DNA of 64,000 nt from an uncultured Collinsella sp. (GCA_900757495.1 CAAENX010000023.1:62001-126000); one strand, 5' to 3'; shown: positions 1 through 9,128, numbered from the stretch's first letter. Made by a program: numbers and translations. Notes: generated by a model from the sequence alone, not told the origin.

Positions 1-744
1 GTAGAGCACCATCATGGCAAGGGCGGATACCGCTGCGAGTCCCAGGACCACACGGCGCGTGTTGGGTTTGCTCACATGCATGGATACCATAGCGAGCAGC
101 AGCGGGGGCCAAACCAGGTAGAACTGTTCCTCGATGGCGAGCGACCAAAAGTGCGTAAGCGGCGAGGGATCGCCCAGAGCATTGAAGTACGAGACGTTTT
201 GGGCAATCTGCCACCAGTTGTTGAAGAACAGCAGCGACGGCAGGATGTCGGGGCGCATCTTGGTGAGCATCACGTGGTTAAAGATGGTGCACAGCGCGCA
301 GGTCACGAACACTACCGTTACCACGGCGGGGACTAGGCGACGGATGCGGCGAATCCAGAAGCTCTTAAGGTCGATGCGGCCGGTCTTAGCGACTTCGTTG
401 AGCAGCAAGCGCGTGATCAGATAGCCCGAAAGCACAAAGAAGATCGTGACGCCAAGCAGACCGCCCTGAGCCCACGTGAGGTTGAGGTGATAGAGCACCA
501 CCGCGACGACGGCAAGCGTGCGAAGGCCGTCAAGGGCAGGGATGTAGCGGGACTTGGGGCGAGCAGGCGTCTGCTCCGCGGCGGGAGTGTTGGCGCGGCC
601 CGCGTTGTTGGCAGAAGCGCGATGGGGGCTCGCGGTGCGTCGCGGCTCGTTGGCACGGCGTTCGCCCTTCACGCGTTCGTGCGGCGCCGGCTCGTTGCCC
701 GTGCGGCGTCGACCGCGCGAGCCCGATTGCGAGAATTGTTCCAT
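1..744 (-). CDS. Acyltransferase-3 family membrane protein (OafA/YrhL-like), 3' end outside window
   Basis: The visible 248 residues begin at the ATG whose complement is at 742-744 and run off the left edge. Residues 1-65 are a basic, low-complexity, probably cytoplasmic tail. The membrane part opens with YIPALDGLRTLAVVAVV (residues 67-83), and the family-diagnostic segment HFWSLAIEEQFYLVWP lies at 198-213. RRIRRLVPAVV near 132-142 is also typical of the family. Members move O-acetyl or other acyl groups onto surface polysaccharide or peptidoglycan. Substrate cannot be told from this part, and whether a C-terminal SGNH domain follows is not visible. It is divergent from the ribokinase gene across a gap of about 190 bp. 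Confidence 0.85.
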   Translation of the reverse strand, partial: MEQFSQSGSRGRRRTGNEPAPHERVKGERRANEPRRTASPHRASANNAGRANTPAAEQTPARPKSRYIPALDGLRTLAVVAVVLYHLNLTWAQGGLLGVTIFFVLSGYLITRLLLNEVAKTGRIDLKSFWIRRIRRLVPAVVTVVFVTCALCTIFNHVMLTKMRPDILPSLLFFNNWWQIAQNVSYFNALGDPSPLTHFWSLAIEEQFYLVWPPLLLAMVSMHVSKPNTRRVVLGLAAVSALAMMVLY

Positions 745-931
745 AAAACATCATCCAATGACGAGAATAATCAGCACGTATTCATTGTAGCTGCCTGCCC
801 CTGTGAATGCTTGCTGCTGGCGCAAGCTCAAGCGCGCGTCCACATCAAAGTGGACTAAAGTTATAGGAGGTGCGAGAGTGCACAATCGTTGGTCGACGGT
901 GGGCGCAAAGCCTGAAGACGAGGAGGTTTCC

Positions 932-1927
932 ATGGCGGATCACAGCATCGTTGCGGTGTTCGGCAGCATGAACATGGACCTTTCGGTGGCGTGCGAGCGC
1001 ATGCCGCGCGCGGGCGAGACCGTCGGTGGCAGCGGTTTTATCACCAACGCCGGCGGTAAGGGAGCCAATCAGGCCGTTGCCGCTGCGCGCATGGGTGCGC
1101 GCACGTGCATGATCGGCGCTGTTGGGCGCGATACCTTTGGCGATGCGCTTGTGGCAGGGCTCCGGGATGCCGGCGTGGGCGTTGAGTTTGTGGCACGTCG
1201 CGATGACGTGGAGACCGGTACCGCGACTATCATTCGCTGCGAGAGCGACAACCGCATCGTGCTGTCGCCGGGCGCCAACCATGCGCTTGCGGGCGAGGAC
1301 GTTGCCCGCGCACTGAGGCGCTTGGTGGTCGACGAGCTCGACGGCGATGCCAGCGAGTTTGCCCCGGCTGCTGGCGGAGTCTTTATCGCCCAGGGCGAAT
1401 GTGATCTGATGGCAACGGCCGCGGCGCTTTCTTGCGCTCACGAGCTGGGGTTCTATACGATCTTTAACCCGGCGCCCGCCTGCGATTTGCCGGCAGGAGC
1501 GTGGCCTGCGGTCGACTTGGTCTGCCCCAACGAGACCGAGTGCCAGATGCTGACGGGCATTCTGCCCACAGATGATGCGAGTTGCGTCGCCGCGCTCAAT
1601 GCGCTGCTCGACAAGGGCGCCGGAGCCGCGGTCATCACGCTGGGCGGCGCCGGCTCGGTTACGCTCGGCGATGGCGGTGAGCCGCTGCGCATGCCGGCGC
1701 TTTCGAGCGCGGTGGTCGATACGACGGCCGCGGGCGATACGTTTATTGGTGCGCTTGCTGCAGCTCGTCTGGAGGGTCTGCCGCTCTTTGAGTGCATGGC
1801 CGCGGGTGCTCGCGCCTCGGCGGTGACGGTATCGCGCCTGGGCGCTCAGCAATCAATTCCCACGCGTGCGGAAGTCGAGCACAAGTTTGGTTTAGACGGT
1901 TTGGATGTAGACGGAGAAGCGGAGTAG
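932..1927 (+). CDS. rbsK: Ribokinase (PfkB family)
   Basis: A 331-residue sugar kinase expected to make ribose 5-phosphate from ribose and ATP. The N-terminal PfkB motif is GSMNMD (residues 11-16), GGKGANQA follows near residue 40, and the C-terminal signature DTTAAGDTFIGAL at about 262-274 holds the catalytic Asp. The ATG at 932 has AGGAGG five bases upstream (921-926) and gives the usual ribokinase N terminus. An in-frame GTG at 878 also has a well-spaced AGGAGG (865-870) and would add 18 residues. Only four bases separate it from the nucleoside hydrolase gene, so the pair likely forms a nucleoside salvage operon: hydrolase frees ribose, kinase phosphorylates it. Confidence 0.9.
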   Translation: MADHSIVAVFGSMNMDLSVACERMPRAGETVGGSGFITNAGGKGANQAVAAARMGARTCMIGAVGRDTFGDALVAGLRDAGVGVEFVARRDDVETGTATIIRCESDNRIVLSPGANHALAGEDVARALRRLVVDELDGDASEFAPAAGGVFIAQGECDLMATAAALSCAHELGFYTIFNPAPACDLPAGAWPAVDLVCPNETECQMLTGILPTDDASCVAALNALLDKGAGAAVITLGGAGSVTLGDGGEPLRMPALSSAVVDTTAAGDTFIGALAAARLEGLPLFECMAAGARASAVTVSRLGAQQSIPTRAEVEHKFGLDGLDVDGEAE

Positions 1928-1931
1928 AACA

Positions 1932-2906
1932 ATGGCAACCAAGAAGCTGATCCTTGATCTGGATATGGGTGTGGATGATGCGATGGCACTCGCCTATGCC
2001 ATCGCGAGCCCCGAGGTGGAGCTCGTCGGCATCACCACGTGCTTTGGCAACGTGCGCGTCGAGCAGTCGGCGCACAACTGCTTGGCGGTGCTCGACCTGT
2101 TGGGTCGTCCCGAGGTGCCGGTGTACCTGGGCGCCGATCGTCCCGTGAAAGCGACCGAACCCTACACGCCGCCGGCGTCCACCACGCTTATCCACGGCAA
2201 GAACGGCATTGGCGGCGCAAGCGTGCCCGCCTCGCCGTACGAGCCGGTGGGCGCGACGTCGGCCGATGGCAATGCGGCGGTCGATTACCTGATTGATGCC
2301 GCGCGTACCTATGGTCCCGATCTGGTCTACGTTGCGACCGGCCCGCTCACCAATCTGGCGCTTGCCCTGGAGCGCGATGCGGCGGCGATGATGTCCATCG
2401 GCCGCGTGGTCGTGATGGGCGGTGCGCTTACCGTGCCCGGCAACGTGAGCGCGGGCGCCGAGGCCAACATGGTGGGCGACCCCGAGGCTGCCGACGCCGT
2501 GTTGCGCTCGGGCCGCAAGCTCACCATGGTGGGCTTGGATGTGACGCACCGCGTGGTGCTCACGCGCCGCGACGTTGCCGGCTGGACGGGCTCGGGCACT
2601 ATGGCTGGCTGCGCGTTTGCGAGCATGGTCGAGCACTATATCGGTTCGTACGAAATGAACGCGCCCTACCTGGGCGGCTGCGCGCTGCACGATCCGCTGG
2701 CGGTTGCCGTGGCGATTGATCCCACGCTCGTGGGTGCGCTCGGCTGTAACCTGCGTGTCGACCTGCTGGGCGAGTATCGCGGCCGCACCATCTGCGACGA
2801 GCACCGTCTGTCCGATCCAGATAAGAGCGCGCTCGTGGCGCTCACCGTGGACGCCCCACGTTTCCTCGTGGAGTTTAAGGCACGCATGGCTCGCATCCTT
2901 GGCTAA
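1932..2906 (+). CDS. Inosine-uridine-type nucleoside hydrolase
   Basis: A 324-residue protein of the calcium-dependent nucleoside N-ribohydrolase family, which cleaves nucleosides to base plus ribose. The N-terminal metal and ribose site is LDLDMGVDDAMAL (residues 8-20), a mild variant of the canonical DTDPGxDDALA. The second signature around GNVSAGAEANMVGDPEAA and the late HDPLAVA aspartate are both present, so all metal-binding positions look intact. It is the second gene of the ribokinase operon. Which nucleosides it prefers cannot be read from sequence, so no Rih subtype is assigned. Confidence 0.88.
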   Translation: MATKKLILDLDMGVDDAMALAYAIASPEVELVGITTCFGNVRVEQSAHNCLAVLDLLGRPEVPVYLGADRPVKATEPYTPPASTTLIHGKNGIGGASVPASPYEPVGATSADGNAAVDYLIDAARTYGPDLVYVATGPLTNLALALERDAAAMMSIGRVVVMGGALTVPGNVSAGAEANMVGDPEAADAVLRSGRKLTMVGLDVTHRVVLTRRDVAGWTGSGTMAGCAFASMVEHYIGSYEMNAPYLGGCALHDPLAVAVAIDPTLVGALGCNLRVDLLGEYRGRTICDEHRLSDPDKSALVALTVDAPRFLVEFKARMARILG

Positions 2907-2980
2907 ACGGTTTCTGTGCCCCGTTCCAGATTAGCTACCGAGTAAATACGCCCGTTGGGGGAATAGTCGCGTCGCTTCGC

Positions 2981-3027
2981 TTGACAACAGGCTAAACTAG
3001 CTATTAAACATTTACTATTCTGTTTAG
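2981..3027 (+). promoter_or_regulatory. Possible promoter and operator of the LacI gene
   Basis: A perfect TTGACA (-35) lies at 2981-2986, followed by an AT-rich stretch holding weak -10 candidates near 3003-3009. AAACATTTAC and CTGTTTAG half-sites at 3006-3027 resemble the TGTTTACT-type sites elsewhere in the window, which would allow autoregulation. The -10 is poor, so this is tentative. Confidence 0.3.
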
Positions 3028-3109
3028 ATTGAATTTGCGGTCGTTTAGTTGTCGAGTCACGGGGCGGTCAGGCCACGATGCTCGACCGCGACCGTTACTA
3101 GGGGGAACA

Positions 3110-4120
3110 ATGGCCAAAGCAAGTGTTCGCGAGATCAGCCGCATCACCGGTTTTTCGCCTGCGACCGTGTCCAACGCGCTCAACCGCAAGCGCAGCGTGA
3201 GCGAGGAGACCGCCAAAGTCATCCTGGAGTGCGCGCAGTCGCTCGGCTATCAGCAGTCGACGCAGCTCGAGAGCATCCAGTTTGTGCTCGCGCGCAAGAC
3301 GGGCGCCATCCTGGACGAGAGCACCTTCCACCCCGCGGTCATCGAGGGCGTGGAGCGCCAGGCGCGTCGCCACGGCATGAGCACGAGCTTTGTCTCGCTC
3401 GACTTTAGCGACCTAGACGCCGTGCGTCCGCAGGTCGAGGGCCTGATCGCCGACCCGTCTGCCGCCATCGTGCTGATGGGCACCGAGTTGGGCGAGGAGG
3501 ACTACGCCCTGTTCGCTAACGCCGCCGCCCACCTGATTGTGCTCGATGGCTGGAGCGACCGCCAGTACTTCGATGCCGTGGTCATTGCCAATACCGATTC
3601 GGTGCTGCGTGCCGTGGACTACCTTATCGAGAAAGGTCACAAGCAAATCGGCTATCTGGCGGGCGACCTTCGTATCCGCAACTTTAAGGACCGCGAGCGC
3701 GGCTATCGCCAAGCGCTTGAGGATGCGGACCTCGAGGCCAATCCGGCATGGCGCGTCACGCTGGGCACCACGCTCGAGGGCGCTTATCGCGACATGGGCG
3801 CGTGGCTCGACAATGCCTCGCACGACGACCTGCCGACGGCTTTCTTTGCCGAGAGCGACGTGCTCGCCGTGGGTGCCATGCGCGCGTTCAACGAGCACGG
3901 CATTCGCGTGCCCGAGGATGTCTCGATCATCGGCTTTGACGACCTATCTCTGGGCGCTTTTTCCAACCCGCCGCTCACCACGGTGCATGTTCCCAAGCAC
4001 GAGGTGGGTGAGATCGCGGTGCGCCGCCTGGTGGGCAACATCCGCAATCCCAAGAGCTACACCTGCAAAACGGCTGTGTCGACCTATTTTGTCGAGCGCC
4101 AGAGCGTGCGCGAAATCTAG
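3110..4120 (+). CDS. LacI-family transcriptional regulator
   Basis: A 336-residue repressor-type protein. Residues 4-30 form the LacI helix-turn-helix (REISRITGFSPATVSNALN), followed by a periplasmic-binding-protein-like sensor domain with the expected IGFDDLSLGAFSNPPLTTV segment near the C terminus. The ATG at 3110 follows GGGGG and starts exactly at the HTH; upstream in-frame codons have no ribosome site. It precedes the isomerase/transketolase/kinase operon, whose promoter region contains TGTTTACT palindromes. It is therefore the best candidate for the local regulator of that operon and, by shared sites, of the 19.3-19.7 kb promoters. The effector is unknown. Confidence 0.9.
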   Translation: MAKASVREISRITGFSPATVSNALNRKRSVSEETAKVILECAQSLGYQQSTQLESIQFVLARKTGAILDESTFHPAVIEGVERQARRHGMSTSFVSLDFSDLDAVRPQVEGLIADPSAAIVLMGTELGEEDYALFANAAAHLIVLDGWSDRQYFDAVVIANTDSVLRAVDYLIEKGHKQIGYLAGDLRIRNFKDRERGYRQALEDADLEANPAWRVTLGTTLEGAYRDMGAWLDNASHDDLPTAFFAESDVLAVGAMRAFNEHGIRVPEDVSIIGFDDLSLGAFSNPPLTTVHVPKHEVGEIAVRRLVGNIRNPKSYTCKTAVSTYFVERQSVREI

Positions 4121-4182
4121 GCGGAGACGGCATCGCCTGCAGCGTGCCAAAGCTCGCTAGGGCAGTAAACATAGCGCTATTC

Positions 4183-4212
4183 AAAAGAGGGTCCTTCGGG
4201 GCCCTCTTTTTG
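4183..4212 (+). terminator. Intrinsic terminator of the LacI gene
   Basis: AAAAGAGGG and CCCTCTTTT form a stem, with a CC/GG extension around a TTCG loop and one bulge, ending in a T run (4207-4211). Confidence 0.75.
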
Positions 4213-4237
4213 TTGCCCTTGTATGTTCAGATTGTTT

Positions 4238-4357
4238 ACATACCGTTTAGGCTGATTTCTCTACCGTTTACGAGACTTTCGCGCTAAACTTTTAAACAAA
4301 AGAGTAAAACATTTAGTAAACAGAACAAAACGAAACATGCGTCTGTTTACTGAACAT
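4238..4357 (+). promoter_or_regulatory. Operator cluster ahead of the isomerase operon
   Basis: Two inverted copies of TTYAGTAAACA flank the probable promoter: TTTAGTAAACA at 4312-4322 on the plus strand and its reverse-complement form TGTTTACTGAA at 4344-4354. Looser half-sites (GTTTAC, GTTTAG, CTAAAC) occur from 4238 to 4295. The short odd-centred palindrome style fits LacI-family operators. The same 11-mer recurs at 19643-19653 in front of the second PTS gene. Confidence 0.5.
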
Positions 4358-4377
4358 GTGACTAGGGGAGGACGTAC

Positions 4378-5778
4378 ATGGACAAGATCAAGCTCGGCTT
4401 TGTGCCCACGCGCCGCAGTATCTTTAGCGCGCCGGACGCGATCAAGTATCGCGGTCTGACGGCTGATCGCCTGCGCGAGATCGGCGTCGAGATTGTGGAT
4501 ATCGACGACATCAACGACGAGGGCCTGCTGTTCGACGACAGCCATATCGCGCCTATCGTCGAGAAGTTCCGCGCCGAGGGCGTCGACGGCATCATGCTCT
4601 GCCACGCCAACTTTGGTACCGAGTATGTCTGCGCCCGCCTTGCCCGCGAGCTCGGTTTGCCCGTGCTGCTGTGGGGGCCGCGCGACGAGCGCCCCGAGCC
4701 CGACGGCACCCGTCTGCGTGATAGCCAGTGCGGTCTGTTCGCCACCGGCAAGGTCCTGCGCCGCTTCCAGGTTCCCTTCACCTACATGACCAACTGCCGT
4801 CTGACCGATCCCGAGTTCGAGCGCGGCGTCTGGGACTTTTTGGCCGTGTGCAACGTGGTCAAGACCTTCAAGCACACCCGCATCCTGCAGATGGCCACCC
4901 GTCCGTTCGATTTCTGGTCGACCATGTGCAACGAGGGCGAGCTGCTCGAGAAGTTCAACATCCAGCTTTCGCCCATCCCCATGACCGAGCTTGTCCAGGC
5001 CGTGCGCGACGCCCAGGCTGACGAGCAGGCCATGGCAGCCATGCTCGCCCACATTGGTGACAGCTTTGAGATCTGCATCCCCGAGGACAAGGTTCCTGCG
5101 GTCGCAGGACTCGCCATTGCCATGAAGCGCTTGGTCGAGAAGTACGGCTGCAACGCCGGCGCCATCCAGTGCTGGAACGCCCTGCAGGACGAGTTGGGCA
5201 TTATGCCCTGCGCCGCCAACGCAATCCTCAACGAGATGGGCATCCCCATCGTCTGCGAGACCGACATCCATGGCGCTATCACCGCGCTGATGGTCGAGGC
5301 CGCCGACCTGGGCCGTCACCGCGGCATGTTCGCCGACTGGACCGTGCGTCATCCCGATAACGAGAACGGCGAGCTGCTGCAGCACTGCGGCCCCTGGCCC
5401 TGCAGCTGCGCGGCCGTCAAGCCCAAGCTCACTTACCCGCTGGCTTTCGATCACCCCGGCGCGCTGACGGCCGAGGCCAAGCACGGCGACCTTACCCTTG
5501 CCCGCTTTGACGGCGACAACGGCGAGTACTCGCTGCTGCTGGGCAACGCCCGCGGCATCGACGGCCCGGCCGGCATGGGCACCTACCTGTGGGTCGAGGT
5601 CGACAACCTCAAGCGCCTCGAGGCCAAGATCGTCGAGGGTCCCTACATCCACCACTGCGTCGCCATTCACGCCAACGTGGTGCCGGTGCTCTACGAGGCG
5701 TGCAAGTACATCGGCATTGTCCCCGACCTGTACGACCCCATCGAAGAAGACGTCAAAGCTTACCTGCGAGGAGAGTAG
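4378..5778 (+). CDS. L-fucose/L-arabinose isomerase-like sugar isomerase
   Basis: A 466-residue protein of the fucose isomerase superfamily, judged by length, the N-terminal Rossmann-like half (MLCHANFGTEYV) and the C-terminal half with GPWPCSCAAVKPKLTYPLAF. Family members interconvert aldoses and ketoses with a divalent metal. The ATG at 4378 follows GGGGAGG. It is first in an operon with a two-gene transketolase and an FGGY kinase. That set corresponds to the described D-apiose transketolase pathway (apiose isomerase, apulose kinase, apulose-4-phosphate transketolase). The role is an inference; another aldose destined for transketolase cleavage is possible. Confidence 0.75.
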   Translation: MDKIKLGFVPTRRSIFSAPDAIKYRGLTADRLREIGVEIVDIDDINDEGLLFDDSHIAPIVEKFRAEGVDGIMLCHANFGTEYVCARLARELGLPVLLWGPRDERPEPDGTRLRDSQCGLFATGKVLRRFQVPFTYMTNCRLTDPEFERGVWDFLAVCNVVKTFKHTRILQMATRPFDFWSTMCNEGELLEKFNIQLSPIPMTELVQAVRDAQADEQAMAAMLAHIGDSFEICIPEDKVPAVAGLAIAMKRLVEKYGCNAGAIQCWNALQDELGIMPCAANAILNEMGIPIVCETDIHGAITALMVEAADLGRHRGMFADWTVRHPDNENGELLQHCGPWPCSCAAVKPKLTYPLAFDHPGALTAEAKHGDLTLARFDGDNGEYSLLLGNARGIDGPAGMGTYLWVEVDNLKRLEAKIVEGPYIHHCVAIHANVVPVLYEACKYIGIVPDLYDPIEEDVKAYLRGE

Positions 5779-5780
5779 AA

Positions 5781-6617
5781 ATGGCAACTATCGAAGAGCT
5801 TGAATCCCTGCGTTGGGACCTTCGCCGCGATTGCGTCGATATCATCATGGCTGGCGCCGGCGGGCACATCGGCGGCGACATGTCGGTCATCGACGCCCTC
5901 ATGACCCTCTACGCCAACCACCTCAACATTTCGCCCGAGACCGTCGACGATCCCAACCGCGATCGCTTCGTGCTCTCCAAGGGCCACGCCATGGAGGCCT
6001 ACTACGCGGTGCTCTGCCACGAGGGCTATCTGGACCTCGACGACGTCAAGGCCCGCTTCTCTAAGTTCGGCAGCCCCTACATCGGCCACCCCAACAACAA
6101 GCTCAAGGGCATCGAGATGAACTCGGGCTCGCTGGGTCACGGCCTGCCCGTGGCCGTCGGGATGGCGCTTGCCGGCAAGATGGACGGCCGCGACTACCGC
6201 GTCTACACCATCATGGGCGACGGCGAGCTTGCCGAGGGCTCGGTCTGGGAGGGCGCCATGAGCGGCGGCAACTACCAGCTCGATAACCTGTGCGCGCTCG
6301 TGGACCGCAACCGCCTGCAGATCAGCGGCAGCACCGAGGACGTCATGAAGCAGGACTCGCAGGAGGAGCGCTGGGCCGCCTTCGGTTGGAACGTGCTGTC
6401 CATTCCGGGCAACGACGTCCAGGCCATCGACGCCGCGCTGACGCTGGCCGCCGAGACCAAGGGTAAGCCCACGGTCATCATCCTCAACACGGTGAAGGGC
6501 TACGGCTCGCCGGTTATGGAGGACAAGGCCGCCTGGCACCATCACCTGCCCAACGATGAGGAATATGCCCAGATCATCGCCGATTTCGCTGCCCATAAGG
6601 AGGCTATCAATGGCTAA
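5781..6617 (+). CDS. Transketolase, N-terminal subunit
   Basis: A 278-residue thiamine-diphosphate-binding half of a split transketolase. It shows GHIGGDMS near residue 33, SKGHAMEAYYAVL, and the TPP/metal motif GDGELAEGSVWEG. The ATG at 5781 starts two bases after the isomerase stop and has GAGGAGAG ahead, indicating coupled translation. A split, operon-encoded transketolase beside a sugar isomerase and kinase is more likely dedicated to one catabolic pathway than to the general pentose phosphate pathway. It probably moves a two-carbon unit from a keto-sugar phosphate to an aldose phosphate. Confidence 0.9.
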   Translation: MATIEELESLRWDLRRDCVDIIMAGAGGHIGGDMSVIDALMTLYANHLNISPETVDDPNRDRFVLSKGHAMEAYYAVLCHEGYLDLDDVKARFSKFGSPYIGHPNNKLKGIEMNSGSLGHGLPVAVGMALAGKMDGRDYRVYTIMGDGELAEGSVWEGAMSGGNYQLDNLCALVDRNRLQISGSTEDVMKQDSQEERWAAFGWNVLSIPGNDVQAIDAALTLAAETKGKPTVIILNTVKGYGSPVMEDKAAWHHHLPNDEEYAQIIADFAAHKEAING

Positions 6618-7551
6618 CAAGATCGCCAACCGCAAGGCTATCTGCGACACGCTGCTCGAGGCCGCCGCAACCGATAAAGACATCGTCGTCCTGTGCTCCG
6701 ACTCCCGCGGCTCCGCATCGCTCACGCCGTTCTTCGATCAGTATCCCCAGCAGTCCGTCGAGGTCGGCATCGCCGAGCAGGACCTGGTGAGTATCGCCGC
6801 CGGTATGGCCTCGTGCGGCAAGAAGGCCTGGGCCGCCTCGCCGGCGTCCTTTGTGACCACGCGCTCGTATGAGCAGTGCAAGGTCGACGTTTCGTACTCC
6901 AACACCAACGTCAAGCTCATCGGCATCTCGGGCGGCGTGTCCTACGGCGCCTTAGGCATGAGCCATCACTCCGCGCAGGATATCGCCGCCATGAGCGCGA
7001 TTCCCAACATGCGCGTGTATCTGCCGAGCGATCGATTCCAGACCGCCGAGCTCGTGCGTGCCCTGGTCGCCGACAACAAGCCGGCCTACATCCGCGTGGG
7101 CCGCAACCCGGTGGAGGACGTGTACACCGAGGACGAGTGCCCGTTCCAGATGGATCGCGCCACCTGGGTGCGTCGCGGCACCGATGTGACGATCGTCGCC
7201 ACCGGCGAGATGGTCCGCCATGCCGTGGACGCCGCCGATCTGCTGGCCGAGCAGGGAATCTCGGCAACGGTGCTCGACATGTACTGCGTCAAGCCGCTCG
7301 ACGCCGAGGCCGTGATCGAGGCCGCCGGCGCCACGCGCGCCGTCGTGACCGTCGAGGAGCACAGCCCCTTCGGCGGCCTGGGTTCCATGGTCGCGCAGGT
7401 CGTGGGCGAGCATTGCCCGCGTCCGGTCAAGTGCCTCTCCCTGCCCGACGCGCCGGTCATCACCGGTACGAGCCCCGAGGTCTTTGCGCACTACGGCCTG
7501 ACGGGTGCCGGAATCGCGCAGACCGTCGCCGAGTTCTTGCCCGCAGAGTAA
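6610..7551 (+). CDS. Transketolase, C-terminal subunit
   Basis: The 313-residue partner of the preceding gene, holding the pyrimidine-binding and C-terminal transketolase domains. The pyrimidine domain shows VEVGIAEQDLVSIAAGMA, with the conserved Glu that activates TPP, and the C-terminal domain follows from about residue 190 (GTDVTIVATGEMV). Its ATG overlaps the upstream stop by eight bases, so the subunits are translationally coupled and probably made in equal amounts. Together the two chains equal a normal single-chain transketolase. Confidence 0.9.
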   Translation: MANKIANRKAICDTLLEAAATDKDIVVLCSDSRGSASLTPFFDQYPQQSVEVGIAEQDLVSIAAGMASCGKKAWAASPASFVTTRSYEQCKVDVSYSNTNVKLIGISGGVSYGALGMSHHSAQDIAAMSAIPNMRVYLPSDRFQTAELVRALVADNKPAYIRVGRNPVEDVYTEDECPFQMDRATWVRRGTDVTIVATGEMVRHAVDAADLLAEQGISATVLDMYCVKPLDAEAVIEAAGATRAVVTVEEHSPFGGLGSMVAQVVGEHCPRPVKCLSLPDAPVITGTSPEVFAHYGLTGAGIAQTVAEFLPAE

Positions 7552-7554
7552 CTG

Positions 7555-7589
7555 GAATGTGACAAAGGGACCGCCCCTTTGTCACATTC
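7555..7589. repeat. GGGAC-core palindrome (TGTGACAAA arms)
   Basis: GAATGTGACAAA and TTTGTCACATTC flank GGGACCGCCCC. It sits between the transketolase and kinase genes, ending 19 bases before the kinase start. The same outer arms recur at 59251-59285 with different inner bases. Confidence 0.75.
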
Positions 7590-7607
7590 GTTTTGAAAGG
7601 GGTGGCC

Positions 7608-9098
7608 ATGGGCCGCTACATCATCGGAATCGATCAATCCACGCAGGGCACCAAGGCGCTGCTGGTGGACGAGGGCGGCCATTTGATTCATCGTGCCGAT
7701 CGCTCGCATCGCCAGATTGTCAACGAGGCCGGCTGGGTGAGCCATGATCCAGCCGAGATCGCCGCCAACGTGCTGGCCGTGGCGCGCGCCGTGGTGGAGG
7801 AGACCGGGGTCGATCCGGCCGACGTCGCCGGCATCGGCATCTCCAACCAGCGCGAGACTACCGTTGCCTGGAGGCGCACGACGGGCGAGCCGCTGTGCGA
7901 CGCCGTGGTGTGGCAGTGCGCCCGCGCCCGCGAGCTGTGCGACGAGCTTGCTGCGCGCGAAGGCGTGGCCGAGCTGGTGCGCGACACGACGGGTCTGGTG
8001 CTCTCGCCCTACTACCCGGCGGGCAAGATGGCCTGGATCCTCGCGAACGTTCCCGCGGCTGCCGAGGCCGCTGCGGCGGGCGAGCTGTGCCTGGGCACCA
8101 TCGATGCCTGGGTGGTCTGGACGCTCACGGGCGGCGCGGAGTTTCGCTGCGACTGGTCCAATGCCAGCCGCACGCAGCTCTTTGACCTGCGCCGTGGTTG
8201 CTGGAGCGAGCCGGTGTGCGAGGCCTTTGGCGTCGATTCGGCTTGCCTGCCGCAGGTGACCGATTCCGATGGCCTGTTCGGCATGACGAACCTGGGCGGC
8301 TTTTTGCCGGCGCCCGTGCCCATTCACGGCGTGCTCGGCGACAGCCATGCCGCCTTGTTTGCCCAGGGCTGCCATAGCCGCGGCATGGCCAAGGCGACCT
8401 ATGGCACCGGCAGCTCGGTCATGATGAACGTCGGCGACGAGTTCGTCGCCAGCTCGCACGGGCTTTCGAGCTCGCTTGCGTGGCGTATGGACGGTGTGAC
8501 CGAGTACGTGCTCGAGGGCAACGTGAGCTACGCGGGCGCTGTCAAGACCTGGCTGCGCGACGACCTGGAGCTCATCAACAATCCCGAGGAAGTCACCGAC
8601 CTGTGCTACGCCGCCAATCCGGCGAGCCGCGTCTACTTTGTGCCGGCGTTTACCGGCCTGGGCGCGCCACACTGGGCGAGCGATGCCGAGGGCTGCGTCT
8701 TTGGCATGACGCGCACCACGGGCCGTGCGGAGTTCGTAAAGGCCGCCGACGAGTCGATCGCCTATCAAATCTTTGACGTGATTGATGCGATGGTCGAGGA
8801 TTCGGGTGCGGCGCTGGCCGAGCTTCGTGTTGACGGCGGTCCCACGCGCGACGCGTACCTGATGCAGTTTGAGAGCGACTTGGTTGGCTCGCCCATCCGC
8901 ATTGCGAGCAACGACGAGATGAGCGGCCTGGGTGCGGCTTGGGCCTGCGGCATTGCGCTGGGCATGTACACACGCGATGTCGTTGACGTCTACGGCGCCC
9001 GCGGCATCGTGGAGCCTGCCATGCCTGCCGACGAGCGAGCCAAAAAGATCGCCGGCTGGCGCCATGCTGTCGACGCCACAATTGCATACACTGCCTAG
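7608..9098 (+). CDS. FGGY-family carbohydrate kinase (glycerol-kinase-like)
   Basis: A 496-residue kinase with the FGGY fold. The N-terminal phosphate loop is IGIDQSTQGTKALLVD, followed by SNQRETTVAWRRTTGEP and VWQCARA, which resemble glycerol kinase; the C-terminal domain has the typical FDVIDAMVEDSG and GGPTRDAYLMQ segments. The ATG at 7608 is chosen because AAAGGGG lies upstream. Given its place after an isomerase and split transketolase, it likely phosphorylates the ketose made by the isomerase; apulose kinase is the working hypothesis. A palindrome separates it from the transketolase genes but no obvious promoter does. Confidence 0.85.
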   Translation: MGRYIIGIDQSTQGTKALLVDEGGHLIHRADRSHRQIVNEAGWVSHDPAEIAANVLAVARAVVEETGVDPADVAGIGISNQRETTVAWRRTTGEPLCDAVVWQCARARELCDELAAREGVAELVRDTTGLVLSPYYPAGKMAWILANVPAAAEAAAAGELCLGTIDAWVVWTLTGGAEFRCDWSNASRTQLFDLRRGCWSEPVCEAFGVDSACLPQVTDSDGLFGMTNLGGFLPAPVPIHGVLGDSHAALFAQGCHSRGMAKATYGTGSSVMMNVGDEFVASSHGLSSSLAWRMDGVTEYVLEGNVSYAGAVKTWLRDDLELINNPEEVTDLCYAANPASRVYFVPAFTGLGAPHWASDAEGCVFGMTRTTGRAEFVKAADESIAYQIFDVIDAMVEDSGAALAELRVDGGPTRDAYLMQFESDLVGSPIRIASNDEMSGLGAAWACGIALGMYTRDVVDVYGARGIVEPAMPADERAKKIAGWRHAVDATIAYTA

Positions 9099-9128
9099 GC
9101 GGCTGCGCGGCGCCCAAGGATTTTTCTG

